Source: Deltaproteobacteria bacterium
Lineage (GTDB): Bacteria; Desulfobacterota; Desulfuromonadia; Geobacterales; DSM-12255
Direction: 5' to 3'
NCBI GenBank assembly: GCA_021849045.1
Contig: JAJZTK010000004.1
Span: 1-64,000, forward strand
DNA length: 64,000 bases
Below are positions 26,716 to 35,232 of this stretch, piece by piece. Numbering within the stretch: the stretch's first letter is position 1; every line of letters begins with the position of its first letter. Below the pieces are notes generated by a model, which ran no database searches, was not told the origin of the DNA, and was given only the letters and a program-made list of their open reading frames with translations. Made by a program: the position numbers and the translations under genes.

Positions 26716-27386
26716 GCCTCCATTTTGTAGCCGAAACCGCGCACGGTCTTGATCAGGTCGCCGGCCATTCCCAGCTTGTTCCGCAGGCGAGTGATGTGTG
26801 TGTCCACGGTCCGGGAATCGGCCGTATGGCTGTACCCCCACACATCCCTCAGGAGGGAATCACGGCTCTGCATCCTTCCGAGACGTTCGGCCAGGGTGAG
26901 CAGGAGCTTGAATTCCGTAGTGGTCAGGCTCACCTCTTCGCCGGTCACCGCCACCAAGTGCCGGGAGGTATCGATGACCAGATTCCCTATACTGATGATC
27001 TTGGCGTCCGATTGCTCCGGCGAGGTCCGACGAAGAATCGCCCTGATCCTGAGCAACAGCTCCCGGGTGGAGAACGGCTTTACCAGGTAATCGTCGGCCC
27101 CCACCTCAAAGCCGACTACCCGGTCGATCTCCTCACCTTTGGCCGTCAGCATGATGATCGGGATGCCGACCGTGGCGGACTGCTTGCGCAGGAGCTTGCA
27201 GACCTCGGTACCGTTCATCTCGGGCAGCATCAGATCAAGGATCACCAGGTCCGGCAGATCGCTGGTCACCCGCTCCAGGCCGGCCTTGCCGTCCAGTGCG
27301 ATGCTGGTCTGGAACCCTTCCTTCTCCAGGTTGAAGGCCAAAAGCTCGGCCCGATCCCGCTCGTCTTCGATGATTACGATTTTCAT
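26712..27386 (-). CDS. phoB: Phosphate regulon response regulator PhoB
   Basis: A 224-aa OmpR/PhoB-type regulator. The receiver has acidic EDE, phosphoacceptor Asp in LVILDLMLP (about 53) and Lys in YLVKPFS. The winged-helix domain follows from about 130 (LTTTEFKLLLTLAERLGRMQSRDSL; HITRLRNKLG). AGGTGA precedes the ATG. It would bind the direct-repeat boxes described in this window. It has a Pho box of its own, so it is likely to amplify its own expression, and it is co-transcribed with phoR. Confidence 0.95.
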   Translation of the reverse strand: MKIVIIEDERDRAELLAFNLEKEGFQTSIALDGKAGLERVTSDLPDLVILDLMLPEMNGTEVCKLLRKQSATVGIPIIMLTAKGEEIDRVVGFEVGADDYLVKPFSTRELLLRIRAILRRTSPEQSDAKIISIGNLVIDTSRHLVAVTGEEVSLTTTEFKLLLTLAERLGRMQSRDSLLRDVWGYSHTADSRTVDTHITRLRNKLGMAGDLIKTVRGFGYKMEA

Positions 27387-27411
27387 GGGTCACCTATGGT
27401 GTTTTAGGGTA

Positions 27412-27445
27412 ACCGTAGCAAACCAATGTTACAAACAGGTGACCG
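27412..27445 (-). promoter_or_regulatory. Pho box and -10 for phoBR
   Basis: Minus-strand units CGGTCAC (27439-27445) and TTGTAAC (27428-27434) with 4 bp between, then 10 bp, then TACGGT (27412-27417). A weaker third unit may lie further upstream around 27450-27457. It is divergent from the box at 27555. Confidence 0.65.
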
Positions 27446-27554
27446 TTAAGGTGAGACTTTGTGAATTATAACGATTATTCCCGGCAATACCCCATGATCA
27501 CGATGTTTTCAGTTCCAAGGCAGGCTTTGCAGTTTCAACATACCTTTTTCCCGA

Positions 27555-27588
27555 CTGCAACACAGGTGTAACGACCCTGTGGGAGAAT
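27555..27588 (+). promoter_or_regulatory. Pho box and -10 for the hydrolase-GH3 operon
   Basis: Plus-strand units CTGCAAC (27555-27561) and GTGTAAC (27566-27572), then 10 bp, then GAGAAT (27583-27588). A further unit, TTTCAAC (27533-27539), sits in register two steps upstream with a degenerate unit between. The -10 is the weakest of the set. Confidence 0.6.
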
Positions 27589-27617
27589 GCCGTGCAAACA
27601 GATGGAAGGAGGAACCG

Positions 27618-28697
27618 ATGAGAGCTGCTTTGATGCCACTGGTTGAACGGACCATCCGGAGGAACCAGGTCGTGCTGAAAGTTACCGGCAAGGCCACCGC
27701 AATGCTGCGCAACCTGTCCCTGAAGCCGTATACGCCGAAGAGACGTACCCGCGAGTTCACTGCCGCTAATGGCCTGCCGAGCCTGCATGCGGTCAGAACC
27801 ACCATTTTCCGGGAGAAGGGGGAGGGGACCATACCGACCATCGTTATCGCCGGTTTTGTCCCCGACGCCACCGAGGTGATCGAGTTTCAGCGCCCGCTCC
27901 TCAAGGAATTCGGCTCCATCTACTATCTGAACTATCCCCGCACCGGCTTTTCCCTCCCCCTGTTCTTTGCCCAACTGGCCGATCTGGTGGAGGAGATCAA
28001 CCGTCAGGGTGAGCGTCCGGTACTCTTCGGCGTCAGCTTCGGTGCCGGCCTCATCGTCAAGTTCATGCACGAGGCCTTCCCCCATGAAAAGCTGCAGATC
28101 AGGGGGATAAGTCTGGTAAGTCCGGTACTCTGCAAAGACGACCTGGTCCGGCCAGGGGGGGAGAAAGGCGGTGGCGTCAGGATGCTGGAGAGCAACCTGC
28201 GTCGCATCCTGCAGGCTCGGTCCGACGACAAAAGCGGCATCGAGCGGCAGATCGAGCGGGCTCGGCGCGGCTTCGTCGGCCTGTTCGAGGCCGGCGCCGG
28301 TAACCGGCGGCTGACCGGCCGGCACCTGGCCATCCGTAAAAAGATCTTCGACGTCCTGGAAAAGACCCCGGCCATTGGGGGGTACGAACGGGTCCTGGCC
28401 CTGCAATCGTTTCAGGAACCGGGTGACGGGCCTCTGTTCGGCGGGCCGGTTCTGACTCTGCTGGCAGAGGCAGAGGAGAACCTGCTGGTGCCGACCTCTC
28501 CGACTCTGGCCCTTTGCCGCGACCGTGCATGGTTCAATCGTTTCTTTCCCCATGGGATCTGCCGCCGTGTCTCATCCGGTACTGACGACGACCCGGTTGC
28601 CCACGCCTCGCTGATCTTTCACCATCAGCATTACAATCCACTGCTTGCGTCATGGTACAACAGGCTGACCGCTCCCAAGCTGTTTGCTGCCATCTGA
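27618..28697 (+). CDS. Alpha/beta-hydrolase-fold protein
   Basis: A 359-aa protein starting at ATG 27618 after GGAGG. The core shows an alpha/beta hydrolase with nucleophile elbow GVSFGAG (Ser about 140) and an upstream strand IPTIVIAGFVP. The first 50 residues are basic. It could be an esterase, lipase or acyltransferase; substrate unknown. It is followed 18 bp later by the GH3-type gene, and the two share a Pho box, so they probably act in one pathway induced by phosphate limitation. Confidence 0.65.
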   Translation: MRAALMPLVERTIRRNQVVLKVTGKATAMLRNLSLKPYTPKRRTREFTAANGLPSLHAVRTTIFREKGEGTIPTIVIAGFVPDATEVIEFQRPLLKEFGSIYYLNYPRTGFSLPLFFAQLADLVEEINRQGERPVLFGVSFGAGLIVKFMHEAFPHEKLQIRGISLVSPVLCKDDLVRPGGEKGGGVRMLESNLRRILQARSDDKSGIERQIERARRGFVGLFEAGAGNRRLTGRHLAIRKKIFDVLEKTPAIGGYERVLALQSFQEPGDGPLFGGPVLTLLAEAEENLLVPTSPTLALCRDRAWFNRFFPHGICRRVSSGTDDDPVAHASLIFHHQHYNPLLASWYNRLTAPKLFAAI

Positions 28698-28715
28698 ATT
28701 ACAAGGATCGCTTTC

Positions 28716-30371
28716 ATGCACCATCTTCTGAGACACGTGGCATCCCCCCTGGTCAAGCAGGGGGCCGGGCTCTTTGCCAAACGGTTTGAACGTCGGGACC
28801 CGCTTGCTGCCCAGCAGGCACTCTTTGCCATGCTGGTCCGCCAAGCCGCTTCGACCCGTTTCGGCAGCGACCATGGCTTCGCCGAACTGGTAAAGCTTCC
28901 CTATCCCCTGGCCTACGAACGGTTCAGGCGCCAGGTGCCGATCAGAACCTACGCCGACTTCTGGCAAGAGTACTTCGGCCCGTGCTTCACCGACGACGGG
29001 CGAGGGAAAAGGCTGCTCCTGGACGACGTGACCTGGCCGGGACGGATTCCGCTCTTTTGCGAGACCTCGGGCACCACGGCCCCCACCAAGTTCATCCCCT
29101 TTTCCCGGGAGATGTTCGCCGCCAACAAGCAGGCTGCATTCGATCTGACGACCAACTACCTGGCCCGCACCCCCGACAGCCGGCTGCTGAACGGTCGTCT
29201 GCTCTACATGTCCGGCAGTACCCTGCTCAGCTCACTGGGAGACGATATCCGGAGCGGCGACATGAGCGCCATCACCCTGCGCTTCGCCCCATCGTTCCTC
29301 CGTCCATTCGTGGCCCCGTCCCTGGAGGTATCGGCCCTGCCGTGGGAAGAGAAGCTTGACGCCATGGCTGCGCTTCTCCTCGCCAACCGCGACATTACCG
29401 GCATTTCCGGGGTACCGCCATGGATACTGCTGCTGCTGAACCGTTGTCGGGCACTGGGAAAAGGGGAGGTGCCGGAACTGTTGCCCGGCCTGGAATTGAT
29501 CATTCATGGCGGCACCAGCATGAAACCGTACCAGCGGGAGTTCGCGGAACTGTTCGGGAGTAAACAGCCGAACTTCCTGGAACTGATGCCCTCATCGGAA
29601 GGTTTCATGGGGTTTCAGGTGCCAGGCGAGCGGGAGATGCGGTTTACCCCCTACTATGGCGTTTTCTTCGAGTTCGTACCCTTTGCCCAACTGGACGACC
29701 GCGGCCGGCCCGCCGCCGGTGCCATGGCAGTACCTCTGGAAGAGGTTCAGGTAGGAGAGCGGTATGCCGTGCTGATGTCCACCTGTGCCGGTCTGTGGCG
29801 CTACCATATCGGCGATACCCTCCGCTTTACCGGGACTGAACCCCTGACGTTCGAATTCACCGGTCGCGACCGCTTTCTCGACCGCTTTGAGGAGAAGGTG
29901 ACGCAAGGGGAGGTGGAACAGGCCGTGGCAGAACTCAACACCATTGCCGGTGTCGAGGTGGCTGAATTCATTGTCGGGCCGGATATCGATGCCAGGCGCC
30001 ACCTTTGGGTCCTGGCAATGAAGGGGGTCGTTCCACAGGCTGAGAAGCTGGCACTTCTCCTCGACAACTACCTGATGATCCAGAACGCCGACTATGCGAC
30101 GTTCCGCAGTCAGGGCCGGGTCAACGCGCCGCTGGTACTGACCGTCGGCCAGGATCTGATCTACCGCTGGTCAAAGGAGGTGCGGGGTAAGCTTGGGGGG
30201 CAGAGCAAGATTCCCCACGTGGACCCGACGCTGGATGGCGAACTGGTGGGCAGTCTCGCCAGCTATGCAGGCTTCGGCGTATCTTCTGAATCGCAGGGTC
30301 GCCTTAGGATTGTCAGGGGGGCGAACCCTCAGGACAAGAACGAATTCGAATCGTTGGAGCGTGTGTCGTAA
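28716..30371 (+). CDS. GH3-family acyl-adenylating enzyme
   Basis: A 551-aa member of the GH3 auxin-responsive-promoter family (ANL superfamily-like). Visible motifs: SGTTAPTKFIPFS as the ATP-binding P-loop, MPSSEGFMGFQ, and LWRYHIGDTLRFTG near the C-terminal domain hinge. Plant GH3 enzymes adenylate carboxylic acids and join them to amino acids; bacterial members are little studied, so the acyl donor and acceptor here are unknown. The pairing with a hydrolase-fold gene under a Pho box suggests acyl-amino-acid or phosphorus-free lipid chemistry, which is inference. Confidence 0.85.
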   Translation: MHHLLRHVASPLVKQGAGLFAKRFERRDPLAAQQALFAMLVRQAASTRFGSDHGFAELVKLPYPLAYERFRRQVPIRTYADFWQEYFGPCFTDDGRGKRLLLDDVTWPGRIPLFCETSGTTAPTKFIPFSREMFAANKQAAFDLTTNYLARTPDSRLLNGRLLYMSGSTLLSSLGDDIRSGDMSAITLRFAPSFLRPFVAPSLEVSALPWEEKLDAMAALLLANRDITGISGVPPWILLLLNRCRALGKGEVPELLPGLELIIHGGTSMKPYQREFAELFGSKQPNFLELMPSSEGFMGFQVPGEREMRFTPYYGVFFEFVPFAQLDDRGRPAAGAMAVPLEEVQVGERYAVLMSTCAGLWRYHIGDTLRFTGTEPLTFEFTGRDRFLDRFEEKVTQGEVEQAVAELNTIAGVEVAEFIVGPDIDARRHLWVLAMKGVVPQAEKLALLLDNYLMIQNADYATFRSQGRVNAPLVLTVGQDLIYRWSKEVRGKLGGQSKIPHVDPTLDGELVGSLASYAGFGVSSESQGRLRIVRGANPQDKNEFESLERVS

Positions 30372-30466
30372 ACAGACTGGCAGCCATGCCGGCATCGGCC
30401 AGAACGAGTGCCTCTGGCGCGAAGAGTGCGTTTAGTCCCTCTATTTATTGGGGAGCGGAGTTGCTT

Positions 30467-30502
30467 GAAAAATCGGGGGATTTCCTCATCCCCCGATTTT
30501 TC
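30467..30502. terminator. Strong intrinsic terminator, bidirectional
   Basis: A 14-bp perfect stem (30467-30480 with 30489-30502), G/C-rich in its middle, with A and T runs on both flanks and an 8-base loop. It ends the hydrolase-GH3 transcript and also the convergent kinase/regulator transcript. Confidence 0.9.
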
Positions 30503-30516
30503 TATGTTGTGCTGTT

Positions 30517-30891
30517 TTATGAACTGGCGAGATATTCGTTCACTTTTGCACGAAGTGCGGTGATGTCACCTTTGCATATATATCCTTGAGCACCACGGGC
30601 CGCGACGAGCTCTCGCAATGCCTCTTCATCATTGGATGAATAGAAGAGAATCGGCGTATGCATTTCACCGCAGATCGGTTTGAGGATGTCGGCAAGATTC
30701 GCACCGGAAAGCGCCGGCATGTTCACGTCGAGCAGGAGCAGATCCGGCCTGACATCCTTCAGTCGGTTTGTTGCGCCGAATGAGCCTTGATGGGTAATCA
30801 CCTCGACCCTGTCGCTGCAGAGCAACTCCCTTGTCGTGTACAGGTGGATGTCGTCGTCATCTATAACCATTATGGTCTGTTTATGCTGCAT
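30517..30891 (-). CDS. Single-domain response regulator
   Basis: A 124-aa receiver with no output domain: acidic DDDD near residue 10, phosphoacceptor Asp in LLLLDVNMP (about 52), and GYICKGD with Lys. The ATG at 30891 has AAAGGAG nine bases before it and lies inside the last codons of the kinase gene, so translation is coupled. It probably relays or feeds back on the kinase encoded upstream. Confidence 0.85.
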   Translation of the reverse strand: MQHKQTIMVIDDDDIHLYTTRELLCSDRVEVITHQGSFGATNRLKDVRPDLLLLDVNMPALSGANLADILKPICGEMHTPILFYSSNDEEALRELVAARGAQGYICKGDITALRAKVNEYLASS

Positions 30892-32083
30892 GGCTGTGAA
30901 CTCCTTTATTTTCGTTATCTCCCCGTGGGATTGAAAGGCTGAATGTCGAACCGTTACCATAGCTGCTGGTGACGGAGATGGATCCTCCCAGGAGCTTCGC
31001 AAGGTTCTTGCTGATTGTCAGGCCGAGACCGGTGCCTTCATGGGTCTTGGTTGTTGCATCCTCGACCTGACCGAACGCGCTGAAGATCAGTTTAAGGTCT
31101 TCTTCCCTTATACCGATTCCGGTGTCACGGATCTGGATCACGACTCTCTCTTCGAGGATGTCAAGGCACATTTCAATGGAGCCGCGTCCGGTGAATTTTG
31201 CCGCATTACTCGTCAGATTCGTCACTATCTGCCGCAGTTTGATCGCGTCCGTCGATACGATGACCGGTTCAGCGGGCGCCAGGACACGGACGGTCACCGG
31301 TTTCTCCCCAATGAGAACACGGGTCGTCTCTGCAATTTCATGGAGTAACGAACCAGCTTCGACCGTCTGATGCGCCACTTCCATCTTTCCCGCTTCAATC
31401 TTCGACAGATCAAGGATATTGGTGATAACGGCCCTGAGATTCGTAGCCGTTGAGATCATGAACGACAGGCGCTCCTGTACCTGCTCCATCGATCCCTTGT
31501 CAGCCGCCAACCGCAGCAGTTCGGCCAGACCTATGATGGCATTCACGGGCGAGCGGAGTTCGTGGGTGACATTGGCCAGGAACTGTGCCTTTACCTGATT
31601 GATCCTTTCCAGTTCCTTCGCCCGGGTTGTTGCCATCTCTTCCTGCAGGATGCTGCGGGACAGCGCATTGCTCTGCTCTAACACGAGCCTCTTTACGGAC
31701 AGAAGACCGAGGTAGGTTCCGTCTGCTTTCGCTACGATGATCTCGTCGTAGATGTTCTGAGGCGACCGTGCGAATGCCTTTTCGATGACCTCGTCGAGCA
31801 ATTCGTTGTCGCTGACGATCAGGGGGGACGTGTCGGCTATGGTAATGATCGGCTGCCGTGCAAAGAGTTCGTGGCCGTATCTACGGGACAGGGTAAAGAA
31901 CAGTTTCGTCCGCGTAATGAGACCCTGGGGCATCACCCCGTCGACCACGGCCAATGCCTCCAGGTTAGGGGAACTGAACAGACGGTCGGAGACCTCGCTC
32001 ACAATGGTCTGAGGTGTCACCTGGTCGCTCGATGCGATCAGTTCTCCGACCTGAATCACGCTGTTCTGGGTGGCTGTCAGCAT
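30881..32083 (-). CDS. Soluble histidine kinase with N-terminal CBS-like module
   Basis: A 400-aa kinase from ATG 32083, with AGGAG seven bases upstream. Residues about 1-135 form a CBS-like pair (GLITRTKLFFTLSRRYGHELF; LGLLSVKRLVLEQS). Then come HisKA with FLANVTHELRSPVNAIIG, and HATPase with NLTSNAAKF, DTGIGI and GTGLGLTISKN. No membrane segment is present, so the signal is cytoplasmic. The CBS-like module is similar to those of the SpoIIE protein (6626-7855) and the EAL-GGDEF protein (3282-5159). It pairs with the receiver encoded next. Confidence 0.85.
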   Translation of the reverse strand: MLTATQNSVIQVGELIASSDQVTPQTIVSEVSDRLFSSPNLEALAVVDGVMPQGLITRTKLFFTLSRRYGHELFARQPIITIADTSPLIVSDNELLDEVIEKAFARSPQNIYDEIIVAKADGTYLGLLSVKRLVLEQSNALSRSILQEEMATTRAKELERINQVKAQFLANVTHELRSPVNAIIGLAELLRLAADKGSMEQVQERLSFMISTATNLRAVITNILDLSKIEAGKMEVAHQTVEAGSLLHEIAETTRVLIGEKPVTVRVLAPAEPVIVSTDAIKLRQIVTNLTSNAAKFTGRGSIEMCLDILEERVVIQIRDTGIGIREEDLKLIFSAFGQVEDATTKTHEGTGLGLTISKNLAKLLGGSISVTSSYGNGSTFSLSIPRGDNENKGVHSHAA

Positions 32084-32469
32084 TGTGCATCTCCTAAACT
32101 TCTGTCTGACTGCTTTCCTGTTGCGTAGCTTCATCTGTTTGCTTGTGCAGTGAGACTATTCGGATCGGTTTGCCGGTGCTTGAGTTACGACTTTGTGAAT
32201 TGTTATGGGAAGTACATTGAAGTTGCAATGTTGAGAGGTGTCTTTTGTTTGGGTATACCAAAGATCCTGATGATTATCTTCCGGATTGTTACAGTTGTGT
32301 AACAATTGATGGGGCTGAGGTATTCCTGTTATGCATTTAGTTGAAAAGGACAAATCCTGTGGTTGACTATACTGAAATGTCCCCATTCTGCCCGTCTCAT
32401 CCGCTTTCTACTGACGAATCGGGTTCACATAGTGTAACAACGTACGTCCTGAGCATCAGAGGGTAGGGT
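32084..32469. other. 386-bp intergenic region with Pho-like palindrome
   Basis: A/T-rich spacer between divergent genes. It holds a 22-bp inverted repeat at 32285-32306: ATTGTTACA, four bases, TGTAACAAT. Read on the minus strand the same bases give TTGTTAC-ACAA-CTGTAAC, the Pho-box pattern, with GATAAT (32273-32278) 9 bp downstream. Another TGTAAC (32433-32438) lies before the M28 gene without a matching -10. No small coding frame was convincing. Confidence 0.45.
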
Positions 32470-33366
32470 ATGGCATTCTCCGAGCTGGTTTCCATCGACC
32501 GTATCCGCCACCATATCCGGGCGCTGGAAGGGGGGCGCCATCCCGTTGCCGCGCCTGAGGCTCTGGAGCGTGCGGCCGACTATATAACCTCATATCTCAT
32601 CTCTCTGGGATATAGGATGGCGGATCACCTATTCCCGGACAATGGCCACCAGTTCAGGAACGTTATCGCCACACGCCTTGGCCATGGGCGCCACCAGGAG
32701 CGGGTCGTTCTGCTGGCCCATTACGATACGGTTGCGACGACTCCGGGCGCCGACGACAACGCCAGCGGGGTAGCGGTAATGCTGGAGGTGGCGGCCTTGT
32801 TCTCGCAACTCAGGTTTGAGCGGACAATCCAGTTCATCGGGGTGAGTCTCGAAGAAAACGAACGGGAGAACGATCCGGAATCCGGCACCCGGGGAAGCCG
32901 GGCACTGGCGTCCCACGCCCTCGCGAACGGCTGGAACATTGAGGGGGTCGTGGTGCTCGAATCGGTGGCCTTTGCCGGGGATCGGGTCGTGCAGACCGTT
33001 CCGCCCGGAGTTCCTGTCCCGGTTCCTGAGTCCGGGAACTTCATTGCCGTGGTCGGGAACGAGCGGTCAACGGACCTGGTGGACGGTTTCTCGCGGGCGG
33101 TCGAGCGTCAGGGTGACGGTCTTCCCTGCGTCACCCTGACGGTCCCCGGCAACGGGGAACTGCTCCCGGACAGCAGGCGTTCGGACCACGCCCCTTTCTG
33201 GGACGAGGGGTACAGGGCGATCATGGTGACCGACACCACGAACTTCCGCAATCCCCACTACCACCGGCCGACCGACACACTGGAGACCCTTAATCTCGAG
33301 TTTGTCGCCAGGGTCTGCAGCGCCACTGCCGGGTTCATTGCGGAGATGGCACAGCCCAGGTCATGA
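32470..33366 (+). CDS. M28-family zinc aminopeptidase-like protein
   Basis: A 298-aa M28 peptidase core. Zinc ligands and catalytic residues are visible in order: AHYDTV, GADDNASG, LEENE, the Asp in RSDHAPFW, and His in NPHYHRPTDTL. There is no signal peptide, so it is probably cytoplasmic; it would remove N-terminal residues from peptides or act on a related amide. ATG start with a weak AGGG. It is followed 36 bp later by an alpha/beta hydrolase on the same strand. Confidence 0.8.
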   Translation: MAFSELVSIDRIRHHIRALEGGRHPVAAPEALERAADYITSYLISLGYRMADHLFPDNGHQFRNVIATRLGHGRHQERVVLLAHYDTVATTPGADDNASGVAVMLEVAALFSQLRFERTIQFIGVSLEENERENDPESGTRGSRALASHALANGWNIEGVVVLESVAFAGDRVVQTVPPGVPVPVPESGNFIAVVGNERSTDLVDGFSRAVERQGDGLPCVTLTVPGNGELLPDSRRSDHAPFWDEGYRAIMVTDTTNFRNPHYHRPTDTLETLNLEFVARVCSATAGFIAEMAQPRS

Positions 33367-33402
33367 CTGATCCGCCAGTCAGCACGTTCCGGGAGGTTGC
33401 AA

Positions 33403-34449
33403 ATGAAGATGACCGCCCCGTATCCGTTGCCGCATGATGGGACCAATCCCGCCTACGAGTTCCGCGGAGAACACCGCTTTTCGCCCGGCGTACAGCGGGT
33501 CTCCCGGCTCTTTACCTCCATCATCCCCTGTGTTACCGGCGTCGGCTGGTTGTATCAGGCGGTTGCCGCGGCCCGGGACCGGCGCGCCTATCCTCCGCCA
33601 GGCCAACTGGTCGATATCGACGGTTGCCGGATGCATCTGCAGGCGGAAGGGACCGGAGCCCCCACGGTCGTCCTGGAGACCGGGCTCGGGGGGATGTCCT
33701 CCGCATGGGGATGGATCCAGCCGGAAACGGCAAAGTTCAGCCGGGTCGTTTCCTATGATCGGACCGGCCTGGGCTGGAGCGAGGCGGAGACCGCTCCAAG
33801 AACGGCCCTGCTTGCCGTACGCCGGTTGCGCGACATCCTGCGTCGCTCCCGCCTCTTGCCACCCTATATCCTGGTTGGTCACTCCATGGGGGGGCTGTTC
33901 ATGCGGGTCTTCGCCGACCGGCACCCGGAAGAGGTGGCCGGAATGGTGCTGGTGGACGCCGCTCACCCGGACCAGCACCTGCGAAGCCCCGCCATCGACT
34001 TGCATATGCGTTCCGGCTTTCGCATCCTGAGAGCAGTCCCCTTGCTGGCGCGACTGGGATATGTCCGCCTCACCGGGCTCTTCAACGCCTGGGCCGAAGG
34101 GCTCCCCCCACGGCAGGCCGCAGAGGCCGAGGCATTCCTCTCTTCGTACCGTCATCTCCGGACGACGCGGGATGAGTCGCTGGCCTGGGATGCTCTCTGC
34201 ACGGAAGTACGCGCTACTGGAGGGTTGGGGGGGATCCCCCTGGCGGTGGTGACGGCCGGGAAGGACGTATTGCCCGGCCAACCCGAACTGCAGGCAGAAC
34301 TTGCCGCACTCTCCGGCGACAGCATCCATCTGACCGTCAGGGGAGCCGACCATGTCTCGCTGGTTACCCGACTCGAGCACGCCCAGTCGGTGGTGGAGGC
34401 GATCCGCCACGTGGTCGGGAGAGTGATGTCACGTAGACAAAAATACTGA
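33403..34449 (+). CDS. Alpha/beta hydrolase
   Basis: A 348-aa hydrolase. Start at ATG 33403 with GGGAGG six bases before. A hydrophobic segment near residues 35-55 (SIIPCVTGVGWLYQAVAAA) may anchor it to the membrane. The catalytic fold shows VVLETGLGG (oxyanion strand), GHSMGG (nucleophile Ser), an acid in VVTAGKD, and a late His in GADHVSLV. Likely an esterase or lipase. Substrate unknown. Same strand and probably the same transcript as the M28 peptidase. Confidence 0.75.
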   Translation: MKMTAPYPLPHDGTNPAYEFRGEHRFSPGVQRVSRLFTSIIPCVTGVGWLYQAVAAARDRRAYPPPGQLVDIDGCRMHLQAEGTGAPTVVLETGLGGMSSAWGWIQPETAKFSRVVSYDRTGLGWSEAETAPRTALLAVRRLRDILRRSRLLPPYILVGHSMGGLFMRVFADRHPEEVAGMVLVDAAHPDQHLRSPAIDLHMRSGFRILRAVPLLARLGYVRLTGLFNAWAEGLPPRQAAEAEAFLSSYRHLRTTRDESLAWDALCTEVRATGGLGGIPLAVVTAGKDVLPGQPELQAELAALSGDSIHLTVRGADHVSLVTRLEHAQSVVEAIRHVVGRVMSRRQKY

Positions 34450-34498
34450 AATCCCCGGTGCCGTACGACGCTGATCTCCCGGTTGTATGAATGGCGTC

Positions 34499-34527
34499 TT
34501 GACAAATGTGCAGCATGCCGGGACAAT
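34499..34527 (+). promoter_or_regulatory. Sigma-70-type promoter for the ParA-like gene
   Basis: TTGACA (34499-34504), 17 bp, GACAAT (34522-34527). It lies between the hydrolase stop and the ParA-like start and rules out an earlier in-frame start at 34483. Confidence 0.45.
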
Positions 34528-34572
34528 ATCCCCTCATCCCTACTTCTATCCGCAGTACCGGAGACAATGGGC

Positions 34573-35232
34573 ATGGCAAAGATCATCGGCGTTGTTCAGG
34601 CCAAGGGAGGGGTAGGCCGGTCGACAATCGCCACCAATCTGGCCGCGGTTCTCTCTCAGGACCGACGAACCGTGCTGGTCGACTGCGATATGCCGCAGGG
34701 GACCAGTGCATCCTGGTTTACCCTCCGGCAGTCGGAGGTTCCGTCGGACAAGCTGCTGCTCACCACTGCCCGGAATCACCGGGAGCTGATAACTCGCCTG
34801 AAAAGTCTTGCCGACGACACCTCCTACGTCATCATCGACGGCCCTCCACGTCTTGCGGAAATGACCCGGGCCATCATGATGCTCAGCACCCTCTGCCTGA
34901 TCCCGCTTGGGCCAAGCGCCGCAGAGATCTGGTCAACGGTTGATCTGCTGAAAACCATTGACGAAGCCGGCCATCTCAGGTCGGACCTGGACGTTCGCCT
35001 GGTCTGGAACCGCTTCCGCGGCCATACCCGCGAAGCCCAGGATATCTGCGCATCCGTTTGCACGGAAATCCCTCTGAAAACATTGAATGCACGGCTCGGT
35101 TACCGCGTTGCCTATAGCGAGGCGCTTGCCAGGGGGCTTGCAGCGGATGAGTGGCTGGATCGCCACGCCCATGGCGAGGTACGCGAACTGGTTGCAGAGA
35201 TACGACGGATTCTCGGAGAAAAAGGGCCATGA
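34573..35232 (+). CDS. ParA/MinD-like ATPase with variant P-loop
   Basis: A 219-aa ParA-family protein. The deviant Walker motif reads KGGVGRST: the family's signature Lys is kept but the P-loop Lys is Arg. Walker A' (VLVDCDMPQG) and a Walker B-like strand (YVIIDGPPR) are present. Start at ATG 34573 (or 34567) after GGAGA. ParA proteins partition DNA or position complexes by ATP-driven dimerisation; no parB or origin was seen nearby. A small ribbon-helix-helix-like frame overlaps its stop, as in ParA/ParG-type pairs. The Arg may weaken ATP hydrolysis. Confidence 0.75.
   Translation: MAKIIGVVQAKGGVGRSTIATNLAAVLSQDRRTVLVDCDMPQGTSASWFTLRQSEVPSDKLLLTTARNHRELITRLKSLADDTSYVIIDGPPRLAEMTRAIMMLSTLCLIPLGPSAAEIWSTVDLLKTIDEAGHLRSDLDVRLVWNRFRGHTREAQDICASVCTEIPLKTLNARLGYRVAYSEALARGLAADEWLDRHAHGEVRELVAEIRRILGEKGP

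Noticed and set aside
27498-28553. 351-codon minus-strand frame opposite the hydrolase gene
   Set aside because: Low-complexity shadow; the plus strand has the nucleophile elbow and a good ribosome site.
32422-32438. Pho box before the M28 peptidase (GGTTCAC, GTGTAAC)
   Set aside because: Units are 10 bp apart rather than 11 and no -10 follows.
33379-34410. 343-codon minus-strand frame opposite the alpha/beta hydrolase
   Set aside because: Shadow of a gene with recognisable catalytic motifs.
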